Shown here piece by piece: positions 8,498-17,764 of a stretch of DNA of 64,000 nt. The translations under genes and the position numbers were made by a program. This DNA is from Paenibacillus protaetiae (GTDB lineage: Bacteria; Bacillota; Bacilli; Paenibacillales; Paenibacillaceae): assembly GCF_004135365.1 (NCBI RefSeq), contig NZ_CP035492.1, positions 3,592,001-3,656,000 of the forward strand, written 5' to 3'. The notes under the pieces were generated by a model, which saw only the letters and a program-made list of their open reading frames with translations, was not told where the DNA came from and ran no database searches. Within the stretch, counting starts at the first letter, position 1. The number at the start of each line of letters is the position of its first letter.

Positions 8498-9487
8498 AGC
8501 AGCAATCGCATTCATTGTAATGGCTGGAAAAACGATCGGGATGGGCATTACGCACGCAACACCGTTTTAAAGCAGCGGTTTCAAGCATTGTCGGACACTG
8601 ATCCGCAGCTGTACGCCGTTGTTCCGCAGCAGGATGTTGAATTACATAAGGTTGACGGGGTATTTCCTTCCTTTGACGGCCTGCTGCCGCAGTTAATGGC
8701 ATTAAAGCCGGAGAAGGTTGTAATTGACGGTCCCATTGACAAGCTGGACGTACACTTTTTGCAGAAGCTGCGATTAAACGGCATCCGGATTATGATCATT
8801 AATGACGCTAAGGAACGGCTTCCTTCGGATTGTTATGATGCCATGGTCTGCTGCAGCATTAAGTACGCCGGACAATCTGTCAATCAGACGCCGGTATATT
8901 TGGGGCCGGAGTACATTATACTGGACGACCGCTTTCAGAAGCTGAAAGCGGGAGAACGCTTTATTCCGCATGAGGCGCGCCGGCTGCTGCTTTCTTTTGG
9001 CGGTACCGACCCTGGCCGCATTACTCCGCTGGCTATTGATTATTTAAACCGGTGTGCTATGGAAGAGATCTTTCATATTGATGTCATTCTTGGAACATAC
9101 AGCGAGCCTTTGGATGCTCGTCTTATCGAGTCGTCCCGCCATCACATTCAAGTATTCCGCGGTGTATCCGATATGGCGGAACGGCTGTACAAGACGGATA
9201 TCGCCATTATATCCGGCGGAATGACGTTATATGAGGCTTGTTCGCTGGGCACGCCGGTTATGGCCATCAATCAGAATGAAGAACAGCAGGCTGAAGCAGC
9301 GGGCTTTGAAGCAGAGCAGGCTATTATGAATCTCGGATTGCATGAGGCATGTACGCTTAGCCATTTTTCAAAGCAGCTGAACCGGCTTCTGCGTGCAGAG
9401 ACCCGCTTGGAGTTATCCCGCCGTGCATTGCGGACGATTGACGGCAAAGGTACGGACCGCATTATTGCCGCTATTGAATTGATGTAA
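8490..9487 (+). pseudogene. pseG: PseG/SpsG-like UDP-sugar hydrolase, disrupted by a one-base deletion
   Basis: From ATG 8490 the frame reads MSKAAIAFIVMAGKTIGMG and then hits a stop at 8568. Adding one base at about 8544-8546 restores GMGHYARNTVLKQRFQ and joins the long open frame that runs to 9487. GxGHxxR is the conserved N-terminal motif of PseG, and its His is catalytic, so the break falls in the active site. The rest is GT-B-like: LLSFGGTDPGR, an SGGMTLYEACSLGTPVMAI nucleotide-binding segment and an AINQNEEQ-type end. PseG removes UDP before condensation by PseI. A TTG at 8588 could start a truncated product, but it would lack the motif. The break may be real or a sequencing error. Confidence 0.8.
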
Positions 9488-9502
9488 AGGAAGTGCTGAC
9501 GG

Positions 9503-10165
9503 ATGTATGTAACCGAGCATCAGGAAAAATGGGAATTGCTCCATGCCCAAAACCAGTTCAGACTGAATTATCCCAGTGAACCGGTTATTCGGTTTGTCAA
9601 AGCGAATTTCAAACAGCCGGCCAAGCAAAAACTGCTGGATTTGGGCTGCGGCACGGGTCGTCATGTCGTATTTCTGGCTAATGAAGGCTATCAAACGACA
9701 GGAATTGATTTCTCCGCGGAAGGCATTGCCTATACAGCCGAACGGCTGCAAGCCTTTGGGCTGCATGCGGATTTAGTGACGGGATCTATATTGTCGCTCC
9801 CGTTTGAGTCCGATTCCTTTGACGGGATCATATCCGTTTCGGTTCTTTATTATTTTACGACGGAAGACATCCGACGGGCGGTTCAAGAGATTCACCGCGT
9901 GCTGAAGCCGGGCGGCAAAGCGTTTTTTGTCATTCGCCGAACGGATGATAAGCGGTACGGCAAAGGCGTGGAAATCGAGACGAATACGTTCCGGATGGAC
10001 AGCGATTTCTCCAATGAACTGGGCATGACCATTCATTTTTTCAGCGAGCAGGAACTGGCTGTCCTATTTAGCGGATTTTCCGACCTTTCCATCGGATTCT
10101 TAAAAGAAGGATTTGCTTCCTTAACGGAATGTGATGCCGATTTTCTTGTAACGGTCACCAAGTAG
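9503..10165 (+). CDS. Class I SAM-dependent methyltransferase, copy 1
   Basis: The 220-residue protein has the class I methyltransferase motif I DLGCGTGRH near residue 46, an acidic residue at the end of strand 2 (GIDFSAEGI), and EIHRVLKPGGKAFFVIRR, the usual motif III region. It probably adds a methyl group to a sugar or amino group of the glycan, or to a precursor; the target is not visible. ATG 9503 lies behind AAAGGAAG. It is a close paralogue of the following gene, with conserved opening residues (EKWELLH and EKWDVLH types), so this pair arose by tandem duplication. Confidence 0.85.
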   Translation: MYVTEHQEKWELLHAQNQFRLNYPSEPVIRFVKANFKQPAKQKLLDLGCGTGRHVVFLANEGYQTTGIDFSAEGIAYTAERLQAFGLHADLVTGSILSLPFESDSFDGIISVSVLYYFTTEDIRRAVQEIHRVLKPGGKAFFVIRRTDDKRYGKGVEIETNTFRMDSDFSNELGMTIHFFSEQELAVLFSGFSDLSIGFLKEGFASLTECDADFLVTVTK

Positions 10166-10185
10166 AGGGAAGGGATGATAGCCGG

Positions 10186-10851
10186 ATGTATCTTCAGCAG
10201 CAAGAACAGAAGTGGGATGTTCTGCACCGCAATGAAAATTTAAGACTCAAATATCCAAGCGAGCAAGTGATCCGCTTTATAAAATCCAGCTTCAAAGGCA
10301 GCCCGGAAAACTTCCATATTGCAGACCTGGGCTGCGGCTCTGGCCGTCATGTCTTATTTTTATTGAATGAGGGCTTTCGGGTTTCGGGGATGGATATTTC
10401 CCGCGAAAGCATTGATTACTTAACAGGGATTGCTGCGCCATACCGGAACAAAGCGGATTTGCAGCAGGGGAGCTTGACGGAGCTGCCTTACAGCGATGCT
10501 TCGCTTGACGGCGTGATATGCCATGGTGTTCTGCTGTATTTGAATGCTGATGATATTCAGAAGGCGATTGGCGAAATTCACCGCGTTCTGAAGCCGGGCG
10601 GCAAAGCCATTATTGTTGTGCGCAGCATTCATGACATGAGGTATGGCAAAGGAACGGCAGTAGAGGAGCATACCTATCAATTAACGGATAACTTTACGAA
10701 TGAAGAAGGTATGGTGATGCATTTTTTCACCGTAGAAGAAATTCACCGGCTGTTCCGGCCGTTTGCTTCCATGCAAATAGGGATATCCGAGATGTCGATG
10801 GGTTCCCTGGAACAATATAATTCGGACTATATTGTCATCGTAACCAAATGA
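10186..10851 (+). CDS. Class I SAM-dependent methyltransferase, copy 2
   Basis: The 221-residue paralogue of the preceding gene has motif I DLGCGSGRHVLFLLNEGF and EIHRVLKPGGKAIIVVRS. Both share the N-terminal pattern QKWDVLHRNENLRLKYPSE and V.RF.K..FK, which I do not recognise from other methyltransferase families and which may be a substrate-binding cap. The gap between the two genes is 20 bases with a GAGGGAAGGGA ribosome site. Two related methyltransferases suggest two methylation positions or two acceptors on the glycan. Confidence 0.85.
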   Translation: MYLQQQEQKWDVLHRNENLRLKYPSEQVIRFIKSSFKGSPENFHIADLGCGSGRHVLFLLNEGFRVSGMDISRESIDYLTGIAAPYRNKADLQQGSLTELPYSDASLDGVICHGVLLYLNADDIQKAIGEIHRVLKPGGKAIIVVRSIHDMRYGKGTAVEEHTYQLTDNFTNEEGMVMHFFTVEEIHRLFRPFASMQIGISEMSMGSLEQYNSDYIVIVTK

Positions 10852-10868
10852 ATAAAGGAGCGAGCTTA

Positions 10869-11921
10869 ATGAACGAATTTGCAATCGGGGGCCGTTTGAT
10901 CGGCGCGGATCATCCGCCATTTATTATTGCGGAGATGTCCGGCAATCATAACCAGTCGCTGGAGCGGGCTTTGGAAATTGTGGAGGCTGCGGCTAGAAGC
11001 GGCGCTCATGCTTTAAAGCTCCAAACCTACACGGCCAAAACGATGACGCTGGATATTCATGAAGGAGATTTTTATATCGAGGATCCTTCCAGCCTATGGA
11101 AAGGAAGCTCGTTGTATGATCTATATGAAGAAGCGCATACGCCATGGGAGTGGCATGAGCCGATCTTCAAGCGCTGCAAGGAACTTGGGCTGCTGGCATT
11201 CAGTACGCCGTTTGATGAAACGGCTGTCGATTTTCTGGAAAGCCTGGATGTTCCCTGCTATAAAGTAGCTTCCTTCGAAAACACGGATATCCCGCTGATC
11301 CGGAAAATTGCCTCTACAGGCAAACCGATCATCATTTCGACCGGCATGGCTTCCGTCGCTGAACTGGAGGAGACGGTTAAAGCAGCGAGGGAGGCGGGCT
11401 GCCCGCATATTTGCCTGCTGAAATGCACAAGCACGTACCCTGCTACCCCGGAGAGCACGAATCTATTAACCATTCCTCATTTGAAGGAAATGTTTAATGT
11501 GGAAGTGGGGCTCTCTGACCATACGATGGGGGTTGGTGTATCGGTTGCAAGCGTTGTGTTAGGCGCTTCCGTTATTGAAAAGCATTTTACATTATCCCGA
11601 GCGGACGGCGGGGTGGATTCGGCTTTTTCGATGGAGCCGCATGAGATGAAAGCGCTGGTGGAGGAAACGGAGCGGGCATGGCAAGCCATCGGCAAGGTAT
11701 CGTACGGTCCGACAGAGAAGGAGAAGCCTTCGTTAAAGTTCCGCAGATCGTTATATGTCAGTGAAAATATTCGTGAAGGCGAGACATTCACTTATGAGAA
11801 TGTAAGAGCAATCCGCCCTGGCTTTGGCCTGCCGCCAAAACATTTGGATCAAATCATTGGAAAACAAGCAAAACGCGATATCAAGAAAGGCACGCCTGTA
11901 TCTTGGGACTTGTTAGGCTGA
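10869..11921 (+). CDS. pseI: PseI-like pseudaminic acid synthase (NeuB family)
   Basis: This 350-residue NeuB-family enzyme condenses a hexose with phosphoenolpyruvate to give a nine-carbon nonulosonic acid. The N terminus FIIAEMSGNHNQ and KLQTYTAKTMTLD (near residue 52) match the PseI branch rather than sialic acid synthases. STPFDETAVDFLE, KVASFENTDIPLI, LKCTSTYPATPES and GLSDHTMGVGVSVASVVLGA give the TIM barrel; the last 65 residues are a SAF (antifreeze-like) domain with RRSLYVSENIREGE. I start it at ATG 10869 with AAAGGAG upstream; ATG 10848 overlaps the previous stop and lies before that ribosome site. Confidence 0.85.
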   Translation: MNEFAIGGRLIGADHPPFIIAEMSGNHNQSLERALEIVEAAARSGAHALKLQTYTAKTMTLDIHEGDFYIEDPSSLWKGSSLYDLYEEAHTPWEWHEPIFKRCKELGLLAFSTPFDETAVDFLESLDVPCYKVASFENTDIPLIRKIASTGKPIIISTGMASVAELEETVKAAREAGCPHICLLKCTSTYPATPESTNLLTIPHLKEMFNVEVGLSDHTMGVGVSVASVVLGASVIEKHFTLSRADGGVDSAFSMEPHEMKALVEETERAWQAIGKVSYGPTEKEKPSLKFRRSLYVSENIREGETFTYENVRAIRPGFGLPPKHLDQIIGKQAKRDIKKGTPVSWDLLG

Positions 11922-11935
11922 CAGGAGGAGACAAC

Positions 11936-12883
11936 ATGAACATATTGCTCACCGGCGGAGCCGGTTTTATTGGACGCTGGGTAGCCAAGCGTCTGCTGGA
12001 TGAAGGGCATGCCGTATGGATACTTGACGATTTATCCAATGGGCGAGAAGCCAACATTGAGGAATTCCGGGGACATGCCGGCTTTAAAGGGTTTATACAG
12101 GGCTCCATCCTGGACGAGCAGCTGCTGGACGGGCTGTTCACTGCGCATGCATTCGACATCTGTTATCATCTCGGAGCTTCGATTAACGTGCAGGACTCAA
12201 TTGATGATCCCCGCACAACTTTTAATAACGATACGGTAGGCACGTTCTATGTCATGGAACAAGCGCGCAAGCACCAGGTAAAGGTTGTTTTTATGAGCAC
12301 CTGCATGGTATACGACCGCTGTACGGATGAGACGGGCATTACGGAAAGCCATCCCATTAAACCGGCTTCGCCGTATGCAGGCTCCAAAATCGCGGCCGAA
12401 AACATGGTGTTGTCCTATTATTACGCCTACGGACTGCCTACGGTTGTAATCCGGCCGTTTAATACATACGGCCCCTTCCAGAAGACGGGCGGCGAAGGCG
12501 GCGTCGTTGCGATTTTTATTAAAAACAAGCTGGCCGGCAAAGACCTTAACATTTACGGGGAAGGTACGCAAACGCGCGATCTGCTGTATGTAGAGGACTG
12601 CGCCCGCTTTGTGGTTGAAGCGGGATTCTCGGATGCAGTGAACGGCAAGATTGTAAATGCCGGATTGGGCCGGGACATTAGCGTTAATGAGCTGGCGAAG
12701 CTTATCGCCGGTGACGAAGCCCGCATCAAGCATGTGGAGCATATCCATCCGCAAAGCGAAATTCAGAAGCTGCTCTGCAATTCGGCGAAAGCGAAGCAGC
12801 TGCTGGGCTGGGAGCCGCAAGTATCGCTGGAAGAAGGCATTGCTAGAACGGAACGCTGGATCATGTCAACGGATTTGATCTGA
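11936..12883 (+). CDS. NAD-dependent epimerase/dehydratase (extended SDR)
   Basis: The 315-residue extended SDR has ILLTGGAGFIGRWVAKRLL at the N terminus, ICYHLGASINVQDS, MSTCMVYDRC and the catalytic pair in YAGSK (Tyr near residue 147), then VVIRPFNTYGPFQ. This is the nucleotide-sugar epimerase/4,6-dehydratase type. It starts at ATG 11936 with AGGAGG 7 bases before. In the operon it may make a second nucleotide sugar for the flagellar glycan or act on the same pathway; PseB already covers the pseudaminic dehydratase step. Substrate cannot be read from sequence. Confidence 0.8.
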   Translation: MNILLTGGAGFIGRWVAKRLLDEGHAVWILDDLSNGREANIEEFRGHAGFKGFIQGSILDEQLLDGLFTAHAFDICYHLGASINVQDSIDDPRTTFNNDTVGTFYVMEQARKHQVKVVFMSTCMVYDRCTDETGITESHPIKPASPYAGSKIAAENMVLSYYYAYGLPTVVIRPFNTYGPFQKTGGEGGVVAIFIKNKLAGKDLNIYGEGTQTRDLLYVEDCARFVVEAGFSDAVNGKIVNAGLGRDISVNELAKLIAGDEARIKHVEHIHPQSEIQKLLCNSAKAKQLLGWEPQVSLEEGIARTERWIMSTDLI

Positions 12884-12912
12884 TATCCCGACCGGAGAAG
12901 GAGGCATCTGCC

Positions 12913-14088
12913 ATGAACCGTATGATGGCTGCCAGAGACACATATTTACCATACGGAAAGCAATGGATTGACGAAGAAGACATACAGGCTGTCGTGGATG
13001 TGCTGAAGGGTGATTTCATTACGCAAGGCCCTGCCATCGAACGGTTTGAAGCCAAGGTCGCCGAATACGCGGGTGTCCGGTATGCCGTTGCTTTCTCCAA
13101 TGGAACGGCTGCCTTGCACGGCGCTTGTTATGCGGCGGGTATTCAGACCGGGGACGAAGTCATTACAACGCCAATCACCTTTCTTGCCAGCAGCAACTGT
13201 GCGCTATATATGGGAGCGACACCGGTATTTGCCGATATTGACGGCGAAACCTACAATATTGATCCAGATCAAGTCAGCCGGCTTATAACGAGCCGGACCA
13301 AAGCGATTATACCGGTCGATTTTACCGGCCAGCCGGCCGATATCGAGCGGATCATGAACATTGCGCAGGAAGCGGGACTGGTGGTAATTCAAGACGCGGC
13401 TCATTCGCTAGGCGCTTCGTTCAACGGACGCAGGATCGGCAGCATTGCCGACATGACCATGTTCAGCTTTCATCCGGTTAAGCATGTGACATCCGGCGAA
13501 GGCGGCATAATTGTAACCGACAACGAGGCCTATTACCGCAAGCTGCAGCTTTTTCGCAGCCATGGCATGACCCGTGACGAGAAGCTTATGCAGCGCAACG
13601 ATGGGCCTTGGTATTATGAAATGGTTACGCTGGGGTACAATTACCGGATGACGGATCTGCAGGCGGCGCTAGGCGCATCGCAGATGGATAAGCTGGACCG
13701 GTTTGTCCAGCGCAGAAAAGAAATTGCAGCCGCTTATACGGAAGCGTTTGGCGGTTATGAAGGAATCATAACGCCCAGACAGCATCCGCTGGCTGATTCG
13801 AGCTGGCACTTGTATGTGCTTCGCTGGGATGAAGCGTTCATCAACGGAGGGAGAAACCATGCCTTTGATGAGCTGAGAAGCCGGAATATCGGCGTTCACG
13901 TTCACTACATCCCGGTCTATAAGCAGCCTTATTACCAGGAGCTGGGTTATGGCAATGAGTTGTGTGAACAAGCGGAACGCTATTATAAGCAGGCAATGAC
14001 GCTGCCGGTGTTCCCGGCAATGACGGATAACGACGTCCACGATGTCATTGCGGCTGTTTTGGAAACGAGGAGCAAGCTGCTGAAGTAA
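12913..14088 (+). CDS. pseC: PseC-like PLP-dependent sugar aminotransferase (DegT/DnrJ/EryC1/StrS)
   Basis: The 391-residue protein is a DegT-family aminotransferase. The opening YLPYGKQWIDEEDIQAVVDV followed by LKGDFITQGP is characteristic of PseC, which aminates UDP-4-keto-6-deoxy-L-AltNAc at C4. FSNGTAALHGA binds the PLP phosphate, QDAAHSLGA carries the Asp that contacts the ring nitrogen, and HPVKHVTSGEGG holds the internal-aldimine Lys near residue 190. ATG 12913 follows AAGGAGG. It is the last gene of the operon and ends at a long terminator stem. Confidence 0.83.
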   Translation: MNRMMAARDTYLPYGKQWIDEEDIQAVVDVLKGDFITQGPAIERFEAKVAEYAGVRYAVAFSNGTAALHGACYAAGIQTGDEVITTPITFLASSNCALYMGATPVFADIDGETYNIDPDQVSRLITSRTKAIIPVDFTGQPADIERIMNIAQEAGLVVIQDAAHSLGASFNGRRIGSIADMTMFSFHPVKHVTSGEGGIIVTDNEAYYRKLQLFRSHGMTRDEKLMQRNDGPWYYEMVTLGYNYRMTDLQAALGASQMDKLDRFVQRRKEIAAAYTEAFGGYEGIITPRQHPLADSSWHLYVLRWDEAFINGGRNHAFDELRSRNIGVHVHYIPVYKQPYYQELGYGNELCEQAERYYKQAMTLPVFPAMTDNDVHDVIAAVLETRSKLLK

Positions 14089-14110
14089 ATGATTGCGCTG
14101 GAGCGGACTT

Positions 14111-14162
14111 GCGCCAAAAGAAAGAGCATCATCCTTATGGACGATGCTCTTTCTTTCGGCGC
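14111..14162. terminator. Bidirectional terminator between convergent genes
   Basis: A 20-base stem with one mismatch (14111-14130 with 14143-14162) encloses a 12-base loop. The A-rich left arm and the TTTCTTT of the right arm let it work in both directions. The right arm touches the stop codon of the minus-strand gene. Confidence 0.85.
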
Positions 14163-16126
14163 TAGGAGACGGCCAGTGATTTTACAAATGGCAGTTTGTT
14201 ATAGCGCGAATGCTCGAATTGGAAGTTTCTCCACGCTTCCTTCTTCTTGGCGGGGTCTAAACAATGCTGCAAGTAAAGCAAATGCAAGCGGGCTTTTTCC
14301 TTCGATTGGCCGATGGCCAGTTCCAAATAACCGAGTGCATCCTCAATCAGCCCTTGGTTCAAATGGTATAACGCCAAATTTTCACAGCTTATCGCGCTTG
14401 CTGTCTGCTCATTGAGCAACAACGAATAATAACTTCCGGCAAGATCATATTCCTTTTTTGTATAAAAGAAGTTTGCAAGATGGTTAATGACCTCGGAGCT
14501 GTTAAAACGATTGACGAGCTCGTCGTAAAGCTCATATAAGCCTATCGTAAAACAGAAGCTTAATAGTTCAAATAGTTTCTCCGATACAGGATAATCAGGT
14601 TCAAAGCTAATTTGCTCGCCGTCGATTATTTTGCCGTAAAGCTGAAACAGCGGGTTCTCTTCTGCCCCTTCAAACGCTGCAAGCTCCTTTAAAAAAGAAT
14701 GGTCCGGCCAAACTAGCGAAGCTGCGGCGCTATATTGCAGCAATGTATCATCCAGCGGCAGTTTATCAGCATATTGCCGGAAAGTGTTCGTAAACGCCGA
14801 TTTGTCGTTGTGAAGCAAGCCGTATAACAATTGATCAATTGGCCGGACTTGTACATCATCTTGAAGAAGAAGCTCGCCATAATGAGCAGAAAGTTCTTTA
14901 GAACCGACGCTTAAAGCAATTTTGTACAGTACAGCATGCTGTTTTCTTTCATTGCCAAGCAATTCCTGAAGAAAATGGATGATGGATTCCGTTGGCTCCG
15001 ACAACAAAAGCAGTTCTGCCAGCTGCTTGAGTGCCGCATAATGGCTTGGGTTTTGCATTAACATTTTGGTCAGGTAATAGGTCTCCTGCTGAATATCATT
15101 TTCCTTGGACGATATTCGCTGCAAATAGTGCAGTGGAATTCCAGCTCCGTAATCAGCGTTGATCAGCCAAAACATTTTGTTCTGCGCTGCATTTTTCTCT
15201 GCAATGGCAAGTGCTTCTTCAAATGCCTGCTTGGCATGCCGGTAGAAGCCAAGCTGATAATAAACGAGTCCTTTCAAGCATTCGTATTCGGGATAACTGC
15301 TCCAGCGGGAAACCCGGCTTTCAATTAGCTCCCATGCATCGCTAAGCTTGTCAGTCTGCAAATAACATCGAATAAGCGCAACTACACAGTTTTGATACCA
15401 AGGCTTGTCGAAATAATTGGGGTTTTTGTTCGCCTTGTCAATGGATCGTTTATAGTAATAGATCGCTTTATCCATGTCTAGTTTCATGGCATATTCGTTT
15501 CCAACCGTAAATAGGTCATAGACACTGTAGCTTTTATTTTGTTTCATGGACTGAAAGATATTAATGTTACGCGCGTGCTTGTCCTTCTTTTCCAGGACGT
15601 TCTCCAAATAACCGGTATGATACAGCGGAACTGGACAATCAGCAGACTCCAAATGATGCCCTTGTTCGGAGATCAGCTGTTCATGAATGGGGCGGTGGTA
15701 ATAAATATTAAAGCGATTAGGAAAGATGCGCGAAACTTTGGCGCTGGAAATGGTGCTCTCCGCAAGGGAGCTTCCGACAAAGTTCAAAATATCAATGGTA
15801 AAGATACGGTTAGCCTGTGGAATTTGCTGCTCCAGAAACGATCGAAGGGCAAGTACGTCTGTACGGTCAAAATATTCATCTGCGTCTAAGACCAGAATCC
15901 ACTTACCGTTTGCTTTGCGGATTCCTTCATTACGAGCTGCCGAAAAGTCGCCGATCCACTTAAAATCATAGATTTGGCTTGTATATTTTGAAGCAATTTC
16001 TTTGGTCGAATCTGTGGATCCGGTATCTATAATAATAATTTCATCTGCAATTTCCTTGACACTGGACAAGCAGCGGTCAAGTACGTTTTCTTCGTCTTTG
16101 ACAATCATACATAAAGATAATAACAA
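14162..16126 (-). CDS. Family 2 glycosyltransferase with C-terminal tetratricopeptide repeats
   Basis: The 654-residue protein starts with the GT-A domain typical of the SunS-like group: LSLCMIVKDEENVLDRCLSS, IIDTGSTDSTKEIA, FSAARNEG and the metal-binding LDADEYF (about residues 1-220). The remaining two thirds are helical TPR-like repeats (for example NYFDKPWYQNCVVALIRCYL and YECLKGLVYYQLGFYRHAKQ). Start is TTG 16126 with GGAGGG 6 bases before. It follows the family 4 gene by 23 bases in one minus-strand operon. Its position next to the flagellin-glycosylation operon suggests that it elongates the flagellin glycan, with the TPR part holding a protein partner; this is inference. Confidence 0.8.
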   Translation of the reverse strand: MLLSLCMIVKDEENVLDRCLSSVKEIADEIIIIDTGSTDSTKEIASKYTSQIYDFKWIGDFSAARNEGIRKANGKWILVLDADEYFDRTDVLALRSFLEQQIPQANRIFTIDILNFVGSSLAESTISSAKVSRIFPNRFNIYYHRPIHEQLISEQGHHLESADCPVPLYHTGYLENVLEKKDKHARNINIFQSMKQNKSYSVYDLFTVGNEYAMKLDMDKAIYYYKRSIDKANKNPNYFDKPWYQNCVVALIRCYLQTDKLSDAWELIESRVSRWSSYPEYECLKGLVYYQLGFYRHAKQAFEEALAIAEKNAAQNKMFWLINADYGAGIPLHYLQRISSKENDIQQETYYLTKMLMQNPSHYAALKQLAELLLLSEPTESIIHFLQELLGNERKQHAVLYKIALSVGSKELSAHYGELLLQDDVQVRPIDQLLYGLLHNDKSAFTNTFRQYADKLPLDDTLLQYSAAASLVWPDHSFLKELAAFEGAEENPLFQLYGKIIDGEQISFEPDYPVSEKLFELLSFCFTIGLYELYDELVNRFNSSEVINHLANFFYTKKEYDLAGSYYSLLLNEQTASAISCENLALYHLNQGLIEDALGYLELAIGQSKEKARLHLLYLQHCLDPAKKKEAWRNFQFEHSRYNKLPFVKSLAVS

Positions 16127-16149
16127 GGAATTCCCTCCATTCTGCGGGC

Positions 16150-17676
16150 TTACTGGCCGAGATGATTGATCAGAGCCAGCAATTCTTCATCCGGATTCGG
16201 TATTTGGCTGAAATACTGGTTGGCAAGGGTATGCTCGCCCATCGTATGGAGCACATAACCCATATTGTACAGCGCATCACTATGCTGAGGAGCGAGTTGC
16301 AGCGCTTTTTGCAAAAGAGGAATGACATAATCATACATTTGCAAGTTCCAGCAAACAATTCCAAACAAAGTGTATCTATCGCTGCGCAAATCCTTTTCGC
16401 TAAAAAGCTCAATAATGGCCATAACCGCTTCAACTGCAATCCCATGCGGTTTAATTATGGAGACTGCAAAAGATTCGGCTTGCTCAAAAGAAAAACCGTT
16501 TGCCAGCTTTTCGATTGAAGCGATCAATATTTCCGCAGCGACCTTTATTTGATAAGGTGCGATATACAGATCATTGCCGAATGAAGCTTTCGTATAAATA
16601 ATGGACTCGATCATAACCGCTGCCACCTGCTCCAAAGCAAATGGTTCAATGGATTGAAGACATGCCTGGGGAGAAGGCAATGCTTGTGTGCCTTCTATGA
16701 TTTGTTGCAGCCATCGCTGCAGAGCGCCGGAATCGCCTACCGGATAGAGCCAGCCATTAACGCCATGGATAATAATATCATCCGGTCCGCCGCATGAGGT
16801 TGACAGGACCGGGATTCCGCGGGCAAGCGCTTCAATTAGCACCATGCCGAATCCTTCATAGTCCGAACTTAATACGAGAAGAGACGCTTCCTTCACTTCA
16901 GCCCAAGGATCTTCCTTCCAGCCATTCCATTGAATCGAATCTGAGATGTGAAGCTGCTCTGCCAGCTGTTCCAAAGCTGCCCTGTCATCGCCGTCACCGA
17001 TAATTTGCAGTTCCCAATTTTGCACAAACTGGAGACTGCGGAACAATACATCCAGGCGTTTCGGGTTATTATCTATTCTTCCGATATATAACAATTTGGC
17101 CGGGCCTTTTTGAGGGCGTGCAACCATTTCAATGAAGCGGGCATCAATCGGGTTACCCACATAATAGATAGGAGCAGCCGCTGGAAGAGCAGCCTCTATT
17201 TTTCGTCCGATATCACGAGAGATAACCATATGAGCGTCGCTATATTTCATAAATTGAGCTGCTTCTTGCCCGAATGCTTCCGGCGGACCATGAAGCCAGG
17301 AAATAATGGGCGGACGGTTACCTGCCTCTAAATGATTTAGCGCCAAATTGCAAACCAGGCCGATTAGAGGCGTATGCGCAGCAAGGACAACATCGGGACA
17401 GCCCAGCTCCTCTAGCAGGCTGCGGTAACCGGCAGCAAAGCGCTGCACCTCCACTTGAAAGAATGGTTTGGAATCCGTATCATCTAATGCTTCCGGAGGC
17501 AAAGCGTAATAATAATTTTCAGGAAGCGTTTCGCTCCATTCCTTATACCGAGGGGGCAACGTTTGAAAGACGCGAACACGATGTCCGCGTCTTTTCAGCT
17601 CTTGGCTTATATTCGTAACAACGGTTTCCAAACCTCCGCGGCCTGATGCGATTCCAAGAACAATATCGATTATCAT
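16150..17676 (-). CDS. Family 4 glycosyltransferase with a TPR tail
   Basis: The 508-residue protein has a GT-B fold. GRGGLETVVTNISQELKRRG is the acceptor-side N terminus, LLYIGRIDNNPKRLDVLFRS opens the donor domain, and SSDYEGFGMVLIEALARGIP with TSCGGPDDII is the EX7E nucleotide-sugar motif of GT4 enzymes. Residues after about 370 are helical and end in a TPR-like unit (DALYNMGYVLHTMGEHTLAN). The ATG has only a weak GGTGA ribosome site. A good promoter lies about 90 bases upstream. TPR tails on both genes of this operon suggest that they work on the same protein-bound acceptor. Confidence 0.8.
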   Translation of the reverse strand: MIIDIVLGIASGRGGLETVVTNISQELKRRGHRVRVFQTLPPRYKEWSETLPENYYYALPPEALDDTDSKPFFQVEVQRFAAGYRSLLEELGCPDVVLAAHTPLIGLVCNLALNHLEAGNRPPIISWLHGPPEAFGQEAAQFMKYSDAHMVISRDIGRKIEAALPAAAPIYYVGNPIDARFIEMVARPQKGPAKLLYIGRIDNNPKRLDVLFRSLQFVQNWELQIIGDGDDRAALEQLAEQLHISDSIQWNGWKEDPWAEVKEASLLVLSSDYEGFGMVLIEALARGIPVLSTSCGGPDDIIIHGVNGWLYPVGDSGALQRWLQQIIEGTQALPSPQACLQSIEPFALEQVAAVMIESIIYTKASFGNDLYIAPYQIKVAAEILIASIEKLANGFSFEQAESFAVSIIKPHGIAVEAVMAIIELFSEKDLRSDRYTLFGIVCWNLQMYDYVIPLLQKALQLAPQHSDALYNMGYVLHTMGEHTLANQYFSQIPNPDEELLALINHLGQ

Positions 17677-17764
17677 AGATTCACCAAGTTTTCAGCTGTT
17701 TTTGTTACTATTATCGACATACGCCTGTTGAAATGTTAGCGGATACGGGTAAAAAGCAGCATCC

